The position numbers and the translations under genes were made by a program. Below the pieces are notes generated by a model that worked only from the letters and a program-made list of their open reading frames with translations, was not told the origin of the DNA and ran no database searches. A stretch of 64,000 bases of DNA, from assembly GCA_029432795.1 (NCBI GenBank), contig JARNMJ010000006.1, positions 1 through 64,000 on the forward strand. Direction: 5' to 3'. Source of the stretch: Pontiellaceae bacterium B12219 (GTDB lineage Bacteria; Verrucomicrobiota; Kiritimatiellia; Kiritimatiellales; Pontiellaceae). Below are positions 34,814 to 44,955 of the stretch, one piece after another (positions within the stretch are counted from its first letter, which is position 1; every line of letters begins with the position of its first letter).

Positions 34814-35812
34814 TCAATGCGCCCATTTTTTCAGACGGCGGGGGATTGAGAGAAGGTTTCCGGAGATAAAGCGGCATACGCCTTTAAAGGAGTGGTCTCG
34901 TTTACTGGACAGAAAGGTGTCGATGATTTCCGCCGTTTCCCGGGCTCGCAGATAGCCGTAGCTTTTATGGGGGTTGGGTTCGTTATGGATTTGATAGTCG
35001 TTGGTCACTTGCAGATCCAAAGCCCGAACGCCGCGAGCGTTCGGAGCGTAATCATCGCGCAGGGTGTGGTCGAGCGCAACGGTGTCGCGGAGATCTGAAA
35101 GATTATACCAATGGGGCCAGATAGATGCCGGGGCTCTGGGTTTTCGGAGCGCAGGTGTTTCTGTTTTTTGAGATTGAAAGTTTCGCGCAACAATCGGCGG
35201 CAGTCCGAGCGGAGAGCCCATGGTGACGAAGGTATGAATTTCGAATGCATTTGCGGGGTTTGAGAGCGCATCGAAGGCGATAATGGATCCCATGGAGTGG
35301 GTGAGCAGCAGAATATCGTAGCCGCTGTATTTTTCCAGAATGCGAATCAAACGTTCCTGTGTTGCGTTTTTCATGGAGCAGTCTTTGTTGTCGAGCGACC
35401 GGCATTCATCGGTGTAGTACGTATCTAGCTCGGTAAAATAGCGCTCCATCATTTTTGCGCTTGCCGCAGGAAAGATCTCTTCCATGTTGGTTCGAAGAAA
35501 AAAACGATCCAGATGCTTTTCAATAAATTTTAACACCGCCAGATAGGCTCGTTGTGGTTTTGGAGCGGAAAGAGTGGAGCCGGGGGCATAGGGTTCGCTG
35601 AGAAAGAGCAGGTCTTCGGGGTCCTTTTCCGCGGCATTCAGTGGGGCTTCGTAGGAGAGGTCGGCCCAATAGACCATTTCGAACGGGATGTCAGGATGCG
35701 GTTTTCCGATCCGGTCAAGTCCTTCTAGAATCGCTTTCAGCCATCCGTCCTTCAGTACGTCCGGTTCCGGCTTATTTCCTAACCCGTGCAGGGCGACAAT
35801 AATCTTTTTCAT
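34814..35812 (-). CDS. Alpha/beta-hydrolase-fold protein
   Basis: 332 residues, no signal peptide. The N-terminal strand and oxyanion segment are KIIVALHGLGNKPEPD. The nucleophile elbow is LLLTHSMGSIIAFDAL (Ser between His-x and x-Gly). A late Asp/His pair (LQVTNDYQIHNEPNPHKSYG) could complete the triad. Esterase or lipase activity is likely, and a substrate related to the phosphodiesterase product is possible because the start overlaps the GDPD stop by 4 bp. Confidence 0.78.
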   Translation of the reverse strand: MKKIIVALHGLGNKPEPDVLKDGWLKAILEGLDRIGKPHPDIPFEMVYWADLSYEAPLNAAEKDPEDLLFLSEPYAPGSTLSAPKPQRAYLAVLKFIEKHLDRFFLRTNMEEIFPAASAKMMERYFTELDTYYTDECRSLDNKDCSMKNATQERLIRILEKYSGYDILLLTHSMGSIIAFDALSNPANAFEIHTFVTMGSPLGLPPIVARNFQSQKTETPALRKPRAPASIWPHWYNLSDLRDTVALDHTLRDDYAPNARGVRALDLQVTNDYQIHNEPNPHKSYGYLRARETAEIIDTFLSSKRDHSFKGVCRFISGNLLSIPRRLKKWAH

Positions 35813-36564
35813 GGGTTTCGCCTGTGCAGTTGTTGCCGTATCCAGCCGGGGCGGTTGGTTGCAATCCCGTTGATTCTGCCTTTAAAAAGCCGATTTGCGC
35901 GGTGGGGGCGGTCGACTGTCCAGCAATAGCACTTCAGCTGCTGTCTGCCGCAATCCGCAATTAATTCTGTATTGAGCTGTGGGATATTCTGCACATTGAC
36001 GCCATCGAAACCGTGCTGGGCTGCAATTTTGATATTGGCACCGAGTAATTGCCGTCTTTTTGCAGGGGAACTCACCGGCGGAACATCCAGCAACCATAGG
36101 ATTTCGAGGTCCGGAAACATCTTCCGCATTGCAAGTACAGTTTCGAGGTCAAACTCCATTAGCACGATTTGAGAATGGGGCAGGGCGGCGGCTTCGATTG
36201 TTTTCTTCAGCTGGGAAAGGGCTGCCGGGCCGACTTTGATCTCAATGAAAATCCGGCGGTCGGGCGGTATTAAGTCCACTGCAGCGGCCAGTGTCGGGAT
36301 ACGGGCATCTTTCCATTTCGCTGCTTTCCAGCTTCCAACGTCCAATGCCTGTAAATCTGCCAACGGTAAATCAGAAACATTTCGCTTAATACCGGCCACG
36401 CGCTGCAACGAAGCATCATGAATTACGACCAGTTCGCCGTCGCGGGAGAGGCGGACATCGCATTCAATCGCATCGGCCTGTTGGTCCAGACCCAGCTGAA
36501 GAGATTCCAGTGTATTTTCCGGCGCATCAAAGGACGCTCCGCGGTGGGCAATGATTTCTGTCAT
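35809..36564 (-). CDS. Glycerophosphodiester phosphodiesterase
   Basis: 251 residues, cytosolic (no signal). Catalytic features of the GDPD TIM barrel: IIAHRGASFDAPENTLESLQ, AIECDVRLSRDGELVVIHDA and IFIEIKVG. It should hydrolyse deacylated phospholipids to glycerol 3-phosphate and an alcohol. It is the first gene of a two-gene unit with the hydrolase. Confidence 0.92.
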   Translation of the reverse strand: MTEIIAHRGASFDAPENTLESLQLGLDQQADAIECDVRLSRDGELVVIHDASLQRVAGIKRNVSDLPLADLQALDVGSWKAAKWKDARIPTLAAAVDLIPPDRRIFIEIKVGPAALSQLKKTIEAAALPHSQIVLMEFDLETVLAMRKMFPDLEILWLLDVPPVSSPAKRRQLLGANIKIAAQHGFDGVNVQNIPQLNTELIADCGRQQLKCYCWTVDRPHRANRLFKGRINGIATNRPGWIRQQLHRRNP

Positions 36565-36670
36565 GATGGCCCCCAGATTTTAAGCCTGCTTTGTATAGGA
36601 AAATTTTCGATGAAAGACAGTAATCTATAAAATCGGGCAGGTCAGAATAAAAATGGATTACAGTTTAACG

Positions 36671-36685
36671 TTCCAGCCTTTGGAA
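36671..36685. repeat. Intergenic dyad copy (spacer GCCTT)
   Basis: It lies about 107 bp upstream of the GDPD start and 315 bp upstream of sdhC. Confidence 0.8.
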
Positions 36686-36943
36686 AGGTTGCCGCTGCAG
36701 GAGTTGCGTGAGCCTGTTAATTTTCAACCCGGGGGCTGTTCGGTTCCCGGATGGCTGTAAATGGCGGGATGGTTTCGGACGATTCGGTCCTGCGGCCAAT
36801 AATTAAGTTGGCAAGAGGTCTTGATGACCTCACCGCGCGCATTTAATATCGCCACTTGTTTACACATAAATGTCGTATTTCAGATAAGAACGGTCGCATT
36901 TGAATTAAATCTCATTAAGCGATTTGCAATTGTCCGAAATTAT

Positions 36944-36969
36944 TATAGGGATACTCACCTATCCCTATA
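36944..36969. promoter_or_regulatory. Perfect 10-bp inverted repeat upstream of sdhC
   Basis: TATAGGGATA, six bases, TATCCCTATA. It ends 30 bp before the sdhC start codon. It could be an operator of the TCA operon or a leader hairpin. It is AT-rich at the base and has no T-run, so it is not a typical terminator. Confidence 0.6.
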
Positions 36970-36999
36970 GATAGTTAAACTAACCAGGGAAAATAAGTA

Positions 37000-37659
37000 A
37001 TGAGTATAAAAACATCGATATTATCTTCGATTGGTCAAAAGCTGTTGCTGGCGACTTCCGGATTGATAATGTTCCTTATGTTTCTGATCCCACATATGGG
37101 TGGAAATATATTGTTTCTGTTTGGGCCGGAGCTATTTAACTCCTATGCCCATCATCTGCATAAATTAGTTCCGATCGTGATCGGGATCGAGGTGCTGATG
37201 CTGATATCAATAACGGTTCACATGATTATTGGTATTCGCGTGGCACTGGCCAATAAAAAGGCCGCATCAACGCGCCATTCGCAAAAGTCATCCGCGAAGC
37301 GTTCTTTTGCTGCTCGAATGATGCCGGTTTCCGGCCTCATGATATTTATCTTCATCATAAAGCATCTGCTTGATTTCACCTTCACTCAGAAGAATCAGGT
37401 CTATATTCATGATGAAATCGGATACGACGTCTACGAAATGGTATTGTATCGGTTCCAGGATCCGGTACATGTGGCGTTTTATATCCTGTTCATGATCGCA
37501 GTAGGATTTCATTTGAGCCATGCGCTCCAGAGTGCATTGCAGACCTATGGAATTTATGTCCCGCGCGAAGGAAGTAAGATCAAGATCGCAAGCGCAGTCA
37601 TTGCAACGTTAATGGCGGCCACATTTGCAATTATTCCAATCACCGCATTCATTCGGTAA
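37000..37659 (+). CDS. sdhC: Succinate dehydrogenase/fumarate reductase cytochrome b subunit
   Basis: 219 residues with five membrane helices, the single-subunit b558 (type B) anchor that binds two hemes. Candidate heme His residues lie in [23 protein letters not shown] and [16 protein letters not shown] lies 9 nt before the ATG. First gene of sdhCAB-sucCD-gltA. The enzyme couples succinate and quinone. The direction in the cell cannot be told, but the full set beside citrate synthase suggests an oxidative cycle. Confidence 0.93.
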   Translation: MSIKTSILSSIGQKLLLATSGLIMFLMFLIPHMGGNILFLFGPELFNSYAHHLHKLVPIVIGIEVLMLISITVHMIIGIRVALANKKAASTRHSQKSSAKRSFAARMMPVSGLMIFIFIIKHLLDFTFTQKNQVYIHDEIGYDVYEMVLYRFQDPVHVAFYILFMIAVGFHLSHALQSALQTYGIYVPREGSKIKIASAVIATLMAATFAIIPITAFIR

Positions 37660-37681
37660 CGCAATCACAGGGGATATAAAA

Positions 37682-39598
37682 ATGCTTAAACTAGATGCCA
37701 AGATTCCTGACGGCCCGATGGCCGAAAAGTGGACGAAACACAAATTTAACGTCAAGCTGGTCAACCCGGCAAACCGTCGCAAATACAATATTATTGTAGT
37801 CGGAACCGGCCTTGCCGGAGCCTCGGCTGCGGCAACGCTTGCTGAACAGGGGTATAACGTGGATTGTTTCACGTATTCCGACAGTCCGCGTCGCGCGCAC
37901 TCCATTGCGGCACAGGGCGGGATTAATGCCGCAAAGAACTATCCAAACGACGGCGATTCTATTCACCGTCTGTTTTACGACACCGTAAAAGGCGGCGACT
38001 ATCGTTCGCGTGAAGCCAACGTACACCGTTTGGCGGAATGTTCGAACCTGATTATCGACCACTGTGTGGCACAGGGTATTCCGTTCGCCCGTGAATACGG
38101 CGGTTATCTCGATAACCGGTCGTTCGGCGGCGCGCAGGTTTCGCGTACATTCTATGCACGCGGCCAGACCGGCCAGCAGCTCTTGATCGGTGCATACGGT
38201 GCTCTGCAGAAAGAAATTAAAAAGGGTGGCGTGAAAATGTACACCCGTTGTGAAGTCATTGATGTGGTGGTGATCGATGGTCAGGCTCGCGGTATTATTT
38301 CCCGCAACCTGGTCACCGGCGAGCTGACCCGTCATGTGGCGGATGCCGTGGTGCTGGCAACCGGCGGATACGGCAATGTCTTCTTCCTTTCCACCAACGC
38401 AATGAACTGTAATGCCACGGCGGCATGGCGCGCCTATAAAAAGGGAGCTGCCTTCGCGAACCCGTGTTATACGCAGATTCACCCGACCTGCATTCCGGTG
38501 CATGGGGAATATCAGTCGAAACTCACTCTGATGTCCGAATCGTTGCGTAACGACGGTCGTATCTGGGTGCCGAAGAAAAAAGGCGATAAGCGTCCGCCTA
38601 ATGAGATTCCGGAAGAAGAACGCGATTATTATCTGGAACGAAAATATCCAAGCTTCGGAAATCTGGTTCCGCGCGACCTCGCGTCACGCAACGCCAAACA
38701 GGTGTGCGATGCCGGACATGGTGTTGGCCCGACCGGCCAGGCGGTTTACCTCGATTTCGCGGATGCGATTGAGCGTCTGGGCAAGGACAACATCGAAGCC
38801 AAATACGGCAACCTCTTCGAAATGTATAACCGCATTACCGATGAAGATCCGTACACCACTCCGATGATGATTTTCCCGGCGGTGCATTACACGATGGGCG
38901 GCCTCTGGGTGGATTATAATCTGATGACGACATTGCCCGGCCTTTATGCGCTCGGCGAGTGCAACTTCTCAGACCATGGTGCGAACCGCCTCGGCGCTTC
39001 GGCCTTGATGCAGGGACTGGCCGATGGTTATTTCGTGATCCCGAATACGATTAACGACTATCTGGCCACCTCTGAAATTCCAAAGGTTGGAACCGACCAC
39101 GCCGCATTTGACGAGTCGGAAAAAGCCGCTAAGGAAAAACTCGATAAGTTGCTCGCCATTAACGGCAAGCGTACGGTCGATGATTTCCATAAGGAGCTAG
39201 GTCTTCTGATGTGGGAAAAATGCGGGATGGCGCGGAATGAAAAAGGGCTCAAAGAAGCTCTCGAGAAAATTCCGAAGATTCGTGAGGAATTCTGGAAAGA
39301 CCTCAACGTGCCCGGTTCGGCAGACGACCTGAACCAGGCCCTTGAAAAAGCCAACCGGGTTGCTGACTTCATGGAATTTGCCGAACTTATGGTGAAGGAC
39401 GCATTGGAGCGTGCTGAATCCTGCGGGGGGCACTTCCGGGAAGAGAGTCAAACGGAGGAAGGCGAAGCCCAGCGTAACGACGATGAATTCTGTTATGTCG
39501 CTGCGTGGGAATTCCAAGGGTTGGATAAGGAGCCGGTTCTGCATAAAGAAGAGCTGAACTTCGAAGTGGTTAAACTTTCACAGAGGTCGTACAAATAA
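37682..39598 (+). CDS. sdhA: Succinate dehydrogenase flavoprotein subunit
   Basis: 638 residues from the ATG at 37682 (AGGGG 8 nt upstream). A frame opening at 37625 overlaps sdhC and is rejected. FAD-binding motif [20 protein letters not shown], the segment around the flavin-linked His ([16 protein letters not shown]), substrate loop ([15 protein letters not shown]) and the C-terminal [17 protein letters not shown]. The long C-terminal tail is typical of type-B enzymes. One perfect dyad copy lies at 39078 (IPKVGT). The stop overlaps the sdhB start (TAATG). Confidence 0.97.
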   Translation: MLKLDAKIPDGPMAEKWTKHKFNVKLVNPANRRKYNIIVVGTGLAGASAAATLAEQGYNVDCFTYSDSPRRAHSIAAQGGINAAKNYPNDGDSIHRLFYDTVKGGDYRSREANVHRLAECSNLIIDHCVAQGIPFAREYGGYLDNRSFGGAQVSRTFYARGQTGQQLLIGAYGALQKEIKKGGVKMYTRCEVIDVVVIDGQARGIISRNLVTGELTRHVADAVVLATGGYGNVFFLSTNAMNCNATAAWRAYKKGAAFANPCYTQIHPTCIPVHGEYQSKLTLMSESLRNDGRIWVPKKKGDKRPPNEIPEEERDYYLERKYPSFGNLVPRDLASRNAKQVCDAGHGVGPTGQAVYLDFADAIERLGKDNIEAKYGNLFEMYNRITDEDPYTTPMMIFPAVHYTMGGLWVDYNLMTTLPGLYALGECNFSDHGANRLGASALMQGLADGYFVIPNTINDYLATSEIPKVGTDHAAFDESEKAAKEKLDKLLAINGKRTVDDFHKELGLLMWEKCGMARNEKGLKEALEKIPKIREEFWKDLNVPGSADDLNQALEKANRVADFMEFAELMVKDALERAESCGGHFREESQTEEGEAQRNDDEFCYVAAWEFQGLDKEPVLHKEELNFEVVKLSQRSYK

Positions 39599-40353
39599 TG
39601 TCTGAAAAAATTAATCTAACATTGAAGGTCTGGCGTCAGAACCGCGGGGAAGAAGGACGCTTTGAAACGTATGAGGCAAAGGGTATTGATACTGCAGCCT
39701 CGTTCCTTGAAATGCTTGACGTGGTGAATGACGAACTGACCCTGAAAGGGGTTGAGCCGATCGCATTCGAGCACGATTGCCGCGAAGGAATCTGCGGTTG
39801 CTGTGGCTCGCTGGTGAATGGTAAAACACATGGTTCGCACGATCGCACCACACTGTGTCAGTTGCATATGCGCCATTTCAAAGATGGGCAGGAGCTGGTA
39901 ATTGAACCTTTCCGCGCCAACGCATTTCCGGTCCTTAAGGACTTGATTGTGGACCGCAGCGGGCTGGATGAGATCATCACCGAAGGCGGTTATGTTGCTG
40001 TGAAAACAGGCAATGCGCCGGAAGCTTCCACGACACCGATTAAAAAGGAACTCGCGGAAGCGGCAATGGATGCCGCGGAATGCATCGGGTGTGGAGCCTG
40101 TGTGGCTGCGTGTCCAAACGGGTCGGCGATGTTGTTCACTGCTGCGAAAGTTTCGCAATATGCCTTGCTCCCGCAAGGGCATCCGGAACGAACGAAACGT
40201 GTCAAAAACATGGTTTCGAAAATGGATGAGCTTGGCTTCGGAAATTGCTCGAATGAATACGAGTGTGCTGTGGCCTGTCCAAAAGGTATCGATGTAGTTA
40301 ATATTGCCCGACTTAATCGGGAATTTATTAAAGCAAACCTGGGTAAATCCTAG
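39598..40353 (+). CDS. sdhB: Succinate dehydrogenase iron-sulfur subunit
   Basis: 251 residues. The N-terminal plant-type ferredoxin domain carries the 2Fe-2S ligands ([17 protein letters not shown], then a later Cys in TTLCQLHM). The C-terminal domain carries the 4Fe-4S and 3Fe-4S ligands ([17 protein letters not shown], then [13 protein letters not shown]). It passes electrons from FAD to the heme anchor. Confidence 0.97.
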   Translation: MSEKINLTLKVWRQNRGEEGRFETYEAKGIDTAASFLEMLDVVNDELTLKGVEPIAFEHDCREGICGCCGSLVNGKTHGSHDRTTLCQLHMRHFKDGQELVIEPFRANAFPVLKDLIVDRSGLDEIITEGGYVAVKTGNAPEASTTPIKKELAEAAMDAAECIGCGACVAACPNGSAMLFTAAKVSQYALLPQGHPERTKRVKNMVSKMDELGFGNCSNEYECAVACPKGIDVVNIARLNREFIKANLGKS

Positions 40354-40361
40354 AGAACTGT

Positions 40362-40388
40362 AGGGACGGCATACTGAATGCCGTCCCT
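40362..40388 (+). repeat. Perfect 11-bp stem-loop between sdhB and sucC
   Basis: AGGGACGGCAT, loop ACTGA, ATGCCGTCCCT. It starts 9 nt after the sdhB stop, and only GTTTC follows, so full termination is unlikely. It could be a dispersed palindromic element or a partial terminator or RNA-processing site that sets sdh versus suc transcript levels. Confidence 0.7.
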
Positions 40389-40413
40389 GTTTCATTTAAC
40401 GAAAAGAGATGCT

Positions 40414-41589
40414 ATGAAGATTCATGAATTTCAAGCGAAAGAACTGCTGAAAGGCTACGGTATTCCGATTCAGGATGGCGTAACCATCGAAGATGCGGAG
40501 CAGATGGAAACTGCACTGGATCAGGTGAATAAAGAATTCGGAGCAGAGCAGTACGTGATCAAAGCACAGATCCATGCCGGTGGCCGTGGAAAAGGCGGCG
40601 GCGTTAAATTTTCGCCGGATCGCGCCAGTGCGCTTGAAAATCTGAAAAATATTCTAGGCATGACACTCATTACACACCAGACGGGCTCAGAAGGCCGGCT
40701 GGTTAAAAAAGTCATGGTTGCTGAAGCGCTGGATATTCAGCAGGAATTTTATGCGGCCATCACGCTCGACCGGTCCAAAGGCATGGATGTGTTCATGGTT
40801 TCCTCCGAAGGCGGAATGGAAATTGAAGAGGTTGCCAAAACCTCTCCGGAAAAAATCGTGAAGGAAGCCATTCGTCCGGGCTTCGGGCTCCGCCCGTTTC
40901 AGGCACGTAATCTGGCCTTGGCGCTTGGACTCGAAGGCGCTGCCGCGAAACAGGCCGTCGGCATGTTTCAGAAGCTGTACAAACTCTATCGTGAGCTCGA
41001 TTGTTCCATTGTGGAAATCAATCCGCTGATCGTTACAGAGCAGGGCAATCTGGTGGCACTCGATGCCAAAATCAATTTTGATGATAACGCGCTCTATCTG
41101 CACAAAGATGTGGAGGCCATGCGCGACCTCGATGAAGAGGATCCGGCGGAAGTCGAAGCCAGTGAATTTAATCTGAACTATATCAAGCTCGACGGAAACG
41201 TCGGCTGCATGGTGAACGGTGCCGGTTTGGCTATGGCGACGATGGACATCATTAAACAGCGTGGCGGTTCGCCGGCCAACTTTCTGGATGTCGGCGGCGG
41301 TGCCAATGTGGAAACCGTGAAGAACGGATTCCGCATCATTCTGTCCGACCCGAATGTGAAGGCCATCCTGATCAATATTTTCGGTGGAATTGTCCGATGC
41401 GACCGAATTGCCAACGGCATCATTGAAGCCGTCAAAGTGCTGGATCTGAATGTGCCGGTTGTGGTGCGTTTGGCCGGCACCAACGCGGATATTGCAAAAG
41501 AGCTGTTGGCGAATGCGGATGTGGATCTGATTTCTGCGGATTCCTTCGAGGATGCCGCAATCAAAGTTGTCGAAGCGGCGAAAGGATAA
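40414..41589 (+). CDS. sucC: Succinyl-CoA synthetase beta subunit
   Basis: 391 residues from the ATG at 40414 (the frame to 40378 crosses the hairpin). ATP-grasp fold: [19 protein letters not shown] start, [18 protein letters not shown] for nucleotide binding, and the C-terminal [19 protein letters not shown] power-helix segment. It pairs with sucD, 5 bp downstream. Confidence 0.97.
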   Translation: MKIHEFQAKELLKGYGIPIQDGVTIEDAEQMETALDQVNKEFGAEQYVIKAQIHAGGRGKGGGVKFSPDRASALENLKNILGMTLITHQTGSEGRLVKKVMVAEALDIQQEFYAAITLDRSKGMDVFMVSSEGGMEIEEVAKTSPEKIVKEAIRPGFGLRPFQARNLALALGLEGAAAKQAVGMFQKLYKLYRELDCSIVEINPLIVTEQGNLVALDAKINFDDNALYLHKDVEAMRDLDEEDPAEVEASEFNLNYIKLDGNVGCMVNGAGLAMATMDIIKQRGGSPANFLDVGGGANVETVKNGFRIILSDPNVKAILINIFGGIVRCDRIANGIIEAVKVLDLNVPVVVRLAGTNADIAKELLANADVDLISADSFEDAAIKVVEAAKG

Positions 41590-41594
41590 GAATC

Positions 41595-42494
41595 ATGGCG
41601 ATTTTAGTTAATAAGGATTCAAAAATTATCGTGCAGGGCATCACCGGCTCTGAAGGAACATTTCACGCCACCCAATGTCTGGAATATGCCGGCAACGTGG
41701 TTGGCGGCGTTACGCCCGGCAAGGGCGGACAGACTGCGCTGGATGGAAAGGTTCCGGTTTTCAACAGTTGCGCGGAAGCGCGTGAAAAAGTGGGTGCGAA
41801 TGTCTCTCTGATTTTCGTTCCGCCGCCCTTCGCGGCCGATGCCATCATGGAAGCGGCCGCCGCAGGCATTGAGCTGATTGTCTGCATCACCGAAGGCATT
41901 CCGGTTGCTCAGATGGTTGAGGTGAAAGCATTTGTTGAAAAAACAGGCTCCCGTTTTGTCGGCCCCAACTGTCCGGGAATTCTGACGCCGGACGGTGCGA
42001 AGGTTGGCATTATGCCGGGCTTCATTGCCAAAAAAGGAAGCGTCGGGGTCATTTCAAAATCCGGCACGCTGACCTACGAAGCGGTCGATCAGTTGGTGCA
42101 GCAGGGCCTTGGCCAGTCTACGTGTATCGGCATCGGGGGAGATCCAATCATTGGAACCACCATGAAAGATCTGTTGAAGATGTTCGAGCATGATGATGAA
42201 ACCGAAGCGATTGTGATGATCGGGGAAATCGGCGGCTCCATGGAAATTGAAGCGGCAGAGTATGCAAAAGCAAATATCAGCAAACCGGTGATCGGATTTA
42301 TTGCCGGGCAGACGGCACCTCCGGGCCGTCGTATGGGCCATGCCGGAGCAATTGTTTCGGGGGCGGATGAGTCTGCTGCGGCGAAAAAGAAATTGATGGC
42401 AGAATGCGGTATCATTGTAGTAGAATCTCCGGCTGACATCGGCCGTACGGTGAAGGAATCTTTAAAGAAAATCGAAATTGGAGTAGAACTATGA
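41595..42494 (+). CDS. sucD: Succinyl-CoA synthetase alpha subunit
   Basis: 299 residues. CoA-binding Rossmann domain ([20 protein letters not shown]), the Cys-containing [18 protein letters not shown], and the active-site phosphohistidine loop [22 protein letters not shown] precedes the ATG. It makes succinate and ATP/GTP from succinyl-CoA. The stop overlaps the gltA start. Confidence 0.97.
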   Translation: MAILVNKDSKIIVQGITGSEGTFHATQCLEYAGNVVGGVTPGKGGQTALDGKVPVFNSCAEAREKVGANVSLIFVPPPFAADAIMEAAAAGIELIVCITEGIPVAQMVEVKAFVEKTGSRFVGPNCPGILTPDGAKVGIMPGFIAKKGSVGVISKSGTLTYEAVDQLVQQGLGQSTCIGIGGDPIIGTTMKDLLKMFEHDDETEAIVMIGEIGGSMEIEAAEYAKANISKPVIGFIAGQTAPPGRRMGHAGAIVSGADESAAAKKKLMAECGIIVVESPADIGRTVKESLKKIEIGVEL

Positions 42495-43777
42495 GCGATA
42501 AAGCCACACTGCAATACAAGGATAAGACGATTGAGCTCGACGCCATTATCGGCAGCGAAGGCGAAATCGGTCTCGATATTACCTCTCTTCGTGCGAAAAC
42601 CGGAATGATCACTTTGGATCCGGGGTACGGAAACACGGGGTCCTGCACATCGGAAATCTCTTTTATCAATGGGGAAAAAGGAATTCTGCGCCATCGGGGT
42701 TATGCCATCGAAGAGCTGGCTGCAAAATCTTCGTTCATGGAAACGGCCTTTCTTGTACTTTACGGGCACCTTCCGTCTGAAAAGGAACTCAGTGAATTTA
42801 TTGCCGAGATCAACAGCGAATCCACCCTGCATTACGGGATGAAAAGCCATTTTGAAGGATTTCCGGATAATGCACCGCCCATGGCGGTTCTGTCATCGAT
42901 GTTGAACATTCTCACGTGCTACAACACCGATCTGTTGACCACTGCGACTGAAGGACCGGCTTTCACGGCTCCGACGGCCAAGATTATTTCAAAAGTCCGC
43001 GCCATTGCCGCCTGGGCCTATCGCACTTCGATTGGAAAACCTTTCATGCCGCCCCGCCCGGACCTGAGTTATACCGGCAATTTTCTGCACATGATGTTTT
43101 CTGAAACATTCAATTTGTATGAACCGCTTCCGGAAGTGGAACGTGCGCTGGATCTGTTCTTTATTCTGCATGCTGACCATGAGCAGAACTGCTCCACTTC
43201 CACCGTTCGTATGGTAGGAAGTTCCCACGCCAGCCTGTTCAGTGCGGTATCAGCCGGTGTCGGCGCCCTCTGGGGACCGCTGCATGGCGGTGCCAATTGC
43301 GAAGTCATCAAGATGCTCACCCGTATTCACGATGAAGGCATCAGTCCGCGCGACTTTGTTGAAAAAGCGAAAGACAAAAACTCTCCGGAAAAGCTGATGG
43401 GCTTCGGTCATCGTGTTTACAAGAGTTTTGATCCGCGCGCCAAGATCCTCAAAGGTCAGGTGGATGTGGTGCTTAAGGCCCTGAAGATTGAGGATCCGTT
43501 GCTGGACATTGCGTACGAACTGGAGGAAATGGCCCGTTCCGAGGATTATTTCATCGAACGCAATCTTTACCCGAACGTCGATTTCTACAGTGGAATTCTG
43601 TTGCGCGCCATCGGCATTCCGGTGGATATGTTCACGGTATTGTTCGCCATCGGTCGTATGCCGGGCTGGATTTCAAACTGGCGTGAAATGCACGTACAGA
43701 GTTTGCGCATCAGTCGTCCGCGTCAGATTTATACCGGTGAAACACTGCGCGACTACGTGGAAATGGCTAACCGCTAG
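42491..43777 (+). CDS. gltA: Citrate synthase
   Basis: 428 residues of the hexameric (type II) class. Catalytic His and Asp regions: [33 protein letters not shown], and [18 protein letters not shown] with [18 protein letters not shown] overlap with sucD. A dyad copy begins 1 bp after its stop codon (43778), and a long stem-loop follows, ending the operon. Confidence 0.98.
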   Translation: MSDKATLQYKDKTIELDAIIGSEGEIGLDITSLRAKTGMITLDPGYGNTGSCTSEISFINGEKGILRHRGYAIEELAAKSSFMETAFLVLYGHLPSEKELSEFIAEINSESTLHYGMKSHFEGFPDNAPPMAVLSSMLNILTCYNTDLLTTATEGPAFTAPTAKIISKVRAIAAWAYRTSIGKPFMPPRPDLSYTGNFLHMMFSETFNLYEPLPEVERALDLFFILHADHEQNCSTSTVRMVGSSHASLFSAVSAGVGALWGPLHGGANCEVIKMLTRIHDEGISPRDFVEKAKDKNSPEKLMGFGHRVYKSFDPRAKILKGQVDVVLKALKIEDPLLDIAYELEEMARSEDYFIERNLYPNVDFYSGILLRAIGIPVDMFTVLFAIGRMPGWISNWREMHVQSLRISRPRQIYTGETLRDYVEMANR

Positions 43778-43792
43778 TTCCAGTTGTTGGAA
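43778..43792. repeat. Intergenic dyad copy directly after gltA (spacer GTTGT)
   Basis: It starts one base after the TAG stop of gltA and ends 7 bp before the terminator stem. Confidence 0.8.
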
Positions 43793-43799
43793 GTAAGCA

Positions 43800-43853
43800 A
43801 AGAGCGTAAAGGGAAGAAGTTTTAAAGCTTCACGACCTTTACGCTCTTCTGTT
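43800..43853 (+). terminator. Terminator of the TCA operon
   Basis: A perfect 13-bp stem (AAGAGCGTAAAGG / CCTTTACGCTCTT) encloses a second small stem (GAAG/CTTC), followed by CTGTTT. It lies 22 nt past the gltA stop. Confidence 0.8.
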
Positions 43854-43863
43854 TAATGACGTC

Positions 43864-44370
43864 ATGAAATCAAAAGAAGTCTGCGTTAATGATCGTATGC
43901 AGCAGGAGTACTGCTACCGGCTGACCGAGCCGGTCGGCCGTAACTTTCGCGAGGATTTCGATCCCGAACTTTCACCGAAAGAGCTGTTGGCTATGGGTAT
44001 TTTCGGCGGGCGCTATATGACCGACTGTCGGGCTGAGTTTCCGGCATCGTGGTTTACCGCCGCAAAGCTTTGTTCGGAACGTCACGATCCGAAGCTGAAC
44101 TATTTCGGGATTAATGCTTCGAAACCATTGAGTTACTGGCTCGAAAAAGACTGGATTCATCCGGACGATCCGCGCGGCTGGTTTCAATGGTATTGCCGCT
44201 ACTATATGGGGCGGCGCCACGAGGACGACGATCGGCAGATTAAACGCTGGCGTGCCATGACCCGTCATATTGCACAGGTGGTTAAAAACTGCGATCGCGG
44301 GGATTTCAGTTGCCGCCCCCGTCAGCGTCAGGCTTTGCTCCACTGGGCATACGACAGTCGTCGATTCTAG
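43864..44370 (+). CDS. Conserved-looking cytosolic protein of unknown function
   Basis: 168 residues, rich in Trp, Tyr, Arg and His (GWFQWYCRYYMGRRHEDDDR, then RQRQALLHWAYDSRRF). No signal or membrane segment. I recognise similar uncharacterised bacterial proteins by the WFQWYCRYYMGRR stretch but know no function. No ribosome-binding site is obvious. It overlaps the convergent neighbour's stop by 4 bp. Confidence 0.65.
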   Translation: MKSKEVCVNDRMQQEYCYRLTEPVGRNFREDFDPELSPKELLAMGIFGGRYMTDCRAEFPASWFTAAKLCSERHDPKLNYFGINASKPLSYWLEKDWIHPDDPRGWFQWYCRYYMGRRHEDDDRQIKRWRAMTRHIAQVVKNCDRGDFSCRPRQRQALLHWAYDSRRF

Positions 44371-44819
44371 GCCATCTCCGGCAGGCGTCGTTCAAAAATG
44401 GCCTTTGATGTTCCGTTCCCGACGAGGTAGAGCGCAATAAGGGCCAGAGCGATTCCGGCCAGATGAACCGGTCCCTGCTGAATCGAAATCACATTCACCA
44501 TGCCGATCAGGAAATAATAAACCGTTGCGCCTTTATAAGCCCATAATGAATAGCGGGCGAGCCCGAGGCCCAGCGCAAGGTTGATGCCGGCCAACAGGAG
44601 CATCGGAGCCGGTGAGGGAAATTGAAACGCCAGAATCAGCCCGCAAACGGTTCCGATAAAGTGGCCAGCTGCCACCAGCAGGATTCCGCGCGCATGAAAG
44701 CGTGCCTTCTTTTCTTCGCCCGAAAGTTCGCTTGGGGTTTTCTCCGGGTCAATTCCACACACGGAACAGTGTCCGTTTCTTAATTCTGCCTTACCCAGGC
44801 AATGTCTGCAGCGATTCAT
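44367..44819 (-). CDS. Zinc-ribbon membrane protein, unknown
   Basis: 150 residues from the ATG at 44819. An N-terminal zinc ribbon (CRHCLGKAELRNGHCSVCG) is followed by a short acidic linker and four membrane helices (ILLVAAGHFIGTVCGLILAF and others). The upstream ribosome-binding site TTGGAG is the right arm of a one-mismatch dyad copy (44827-44841 read on the minus strand), and a perfect copy lies a little further upstream (44858). Confidence 0.7.
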   Translation of the reverse strand: MNRCRHCLGKAELRNGHCSVCGIDPEKTPSELSGEEKKARFHARGILLVAAGHFIGTVCGLILAFQFPSPAPMLLLAGINLALGLGLARYSLWAYKGATVYYFLIGMVNVISIQQGPVHLAGIALALIALYLVGNGTSKAIFERRLPEMA

Positions 44820-44857
44820 GTATTTTCTCCAATCCTTGGAAGAACTGTATTTGGTTT

Positions 44858-44872
44858 TTCCAATGGTTGGAA
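44858..44872. repeat. Intergenic dyad copy (spacer ATGGT)
   Basis: It lies 38 bp upstream of the zinc-ribbon gene start. A second, one-mismatch copy at 44827-44841 is only 16 bp away and supplies that gene's ribosome-binding site. Confidence 0.8.
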
Positions 44873-44892
44873 GTTCATGAGTCTGAAAAGGC

Positions 44893-44928
44893 GAACGGGT
44901 CGCCAAGGGGGAAGCAGGCGACCCGTTC
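44893..44928 (-). terminator. Terminator of tpx
   Basis: A perfect 12-bp stem (GAACGGGTCGCC / GGCGACCCGTTC) with a 12-nt loop. On the minus strand it is followed by GCCTTTTC. It lies 28 nt after the tpx stop. Confidence 0.75.
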
Positions 44929-44955
44929 TATTGGGGGTGTTTTAGGGGATAGTAT

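Larger units (their letters stand above)
36565..36999. other. 435-bp intergenic region before the TCA operon
   Basis: It holds the divergent promoter space for GDPD (minus) and sdhC (plus). It contains one perfect dyad copy at 36671-36685 and a perfect inverted repeat at 36944-36969. No gene is visible. Confidence 0.6.
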
